A stretch of DNA of 5,696 nucleotides from an uncultured Lachnospiraceae bacterium. Its GTDB lineage: Bacteria; Bacillota; Clostridia; Lachnospirales; Lachnospiraceae. Every line of letters begins with the position of its first letter. Positions within the stretch are counted from its first letter, which is position 1. A program made the position numbers and the translations under genes. Where the stretch lies: positions 1 through 5,696 of the forward strand of contig CACWUI010000091.1 in the NCBI GenBank assembly GCA_902764045.1. The letters run 5' to 3'. The notes below the pieces were generated by a model. The model made no database searches. It saw only the letters and a program-made list of their open reading frames with translations, and was not told the DNA's origin. Of the stretch, positions 5,638 to 5,696 are shown piece by piece.

Positions 5638-5696
5638 TCATTCTCTGAAAACCGCATATGAAAGATAAGGATCAAAATAAGATTTTTTGGTTAAGC
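5638..5696 (-). CDS. Possible C-terminal tail of a gene entering from the right edge
   Basis: One minus-strand frame is open from the edge for 18 codons, ending in SYAVFRE and a TGA at 5638-5640. The stop lies two bases before the terminator stem, the layout expected at a gene end. The stretch is too short to recognise a family, and an open frame of this length can occur by chance. The other two minus frames close at once or after seven codons. Confidence 0.25.
   Translation of the reverse strand, partial: LTKKSYFDPYLSYAVFRE

Noticed and set aside
5625..5696. A plus-strand frame starting at the ATG at 5658 (MKDKDQNK...) and open at the right edge
   Set aside because: Only 13 codons are visible and no Shine-Dalgarno precedes the ATG. 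It competes with the minus-strand tail at 5638-5696, which fits the terminator better.

Overview
The window reads as a piece of chromosome from a low-to-mid-GC Gram-positive anaerobe, most likely a clostridial species of Lachnospiraceae type. The clues are the strong Gram-positive Shine-Dalgarno sequences, the sigma-A-like promoters, the Rho-independent terminators with U-tracts, and a very large secreted protein built from InlB-like, cadherin-like and Ig-like modules. The family-level placement is inference. All confidently assigned genes lie on the minus strand, so the window reads right to left.

Right third (about 4549-5635): a tRNA operon of six genes, in transcription order Asp(GTC), Val(TAC), Thr(TGT), Tyr(GTA), initiator Met(CAT), Phe(GAA). 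A promoter with a perfect TATAAT precedes it, and a hairpin plus eight T residues closes it. None of the six genes encodes the 3' CCA. The spacers are unusual: four of the five hold perfect or near-perfect hairpins, several built on the same GTTTC/GAAAC stem with different loops. The 210-nt Val-Thr spacer is an almost continuous run of hairpins, and the Asp-Val spacer holds a terminator-like element. A bidirectional terminator hairpin lies just upstream of the operon promoter, probably ending a gene that lies beyond the right edge.

Middle (3549-4433): a monocistronic CPBP-family (CAAX protease / bacteriocin-processing type) multi-pass membrane protein with all three signature motifs, its own promoter and its own terminator.

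Left half (1-3527): a two-gene unit. A TetR-family regulator (2797-3426) is preceded by a promoter whose -10 box abuts a perfect 10+3+10 bp inverted repeat, a textbook autoregulatory operator. Thirty-four bases after its stop comes the start of a very large secreted, multi-domain surface protein. At least 920 residues are in the window, and the gene is still open at the left edge. With no visible terminator and little room for a promoter between the two genes, the likely reading is that the TetR protein controls both itself and the surface protein.

The most interesting parts are the hairpin family in the tRNA spacers and the TetR operator/surface-protein pairing. Neither proves a new system from sequence alone.
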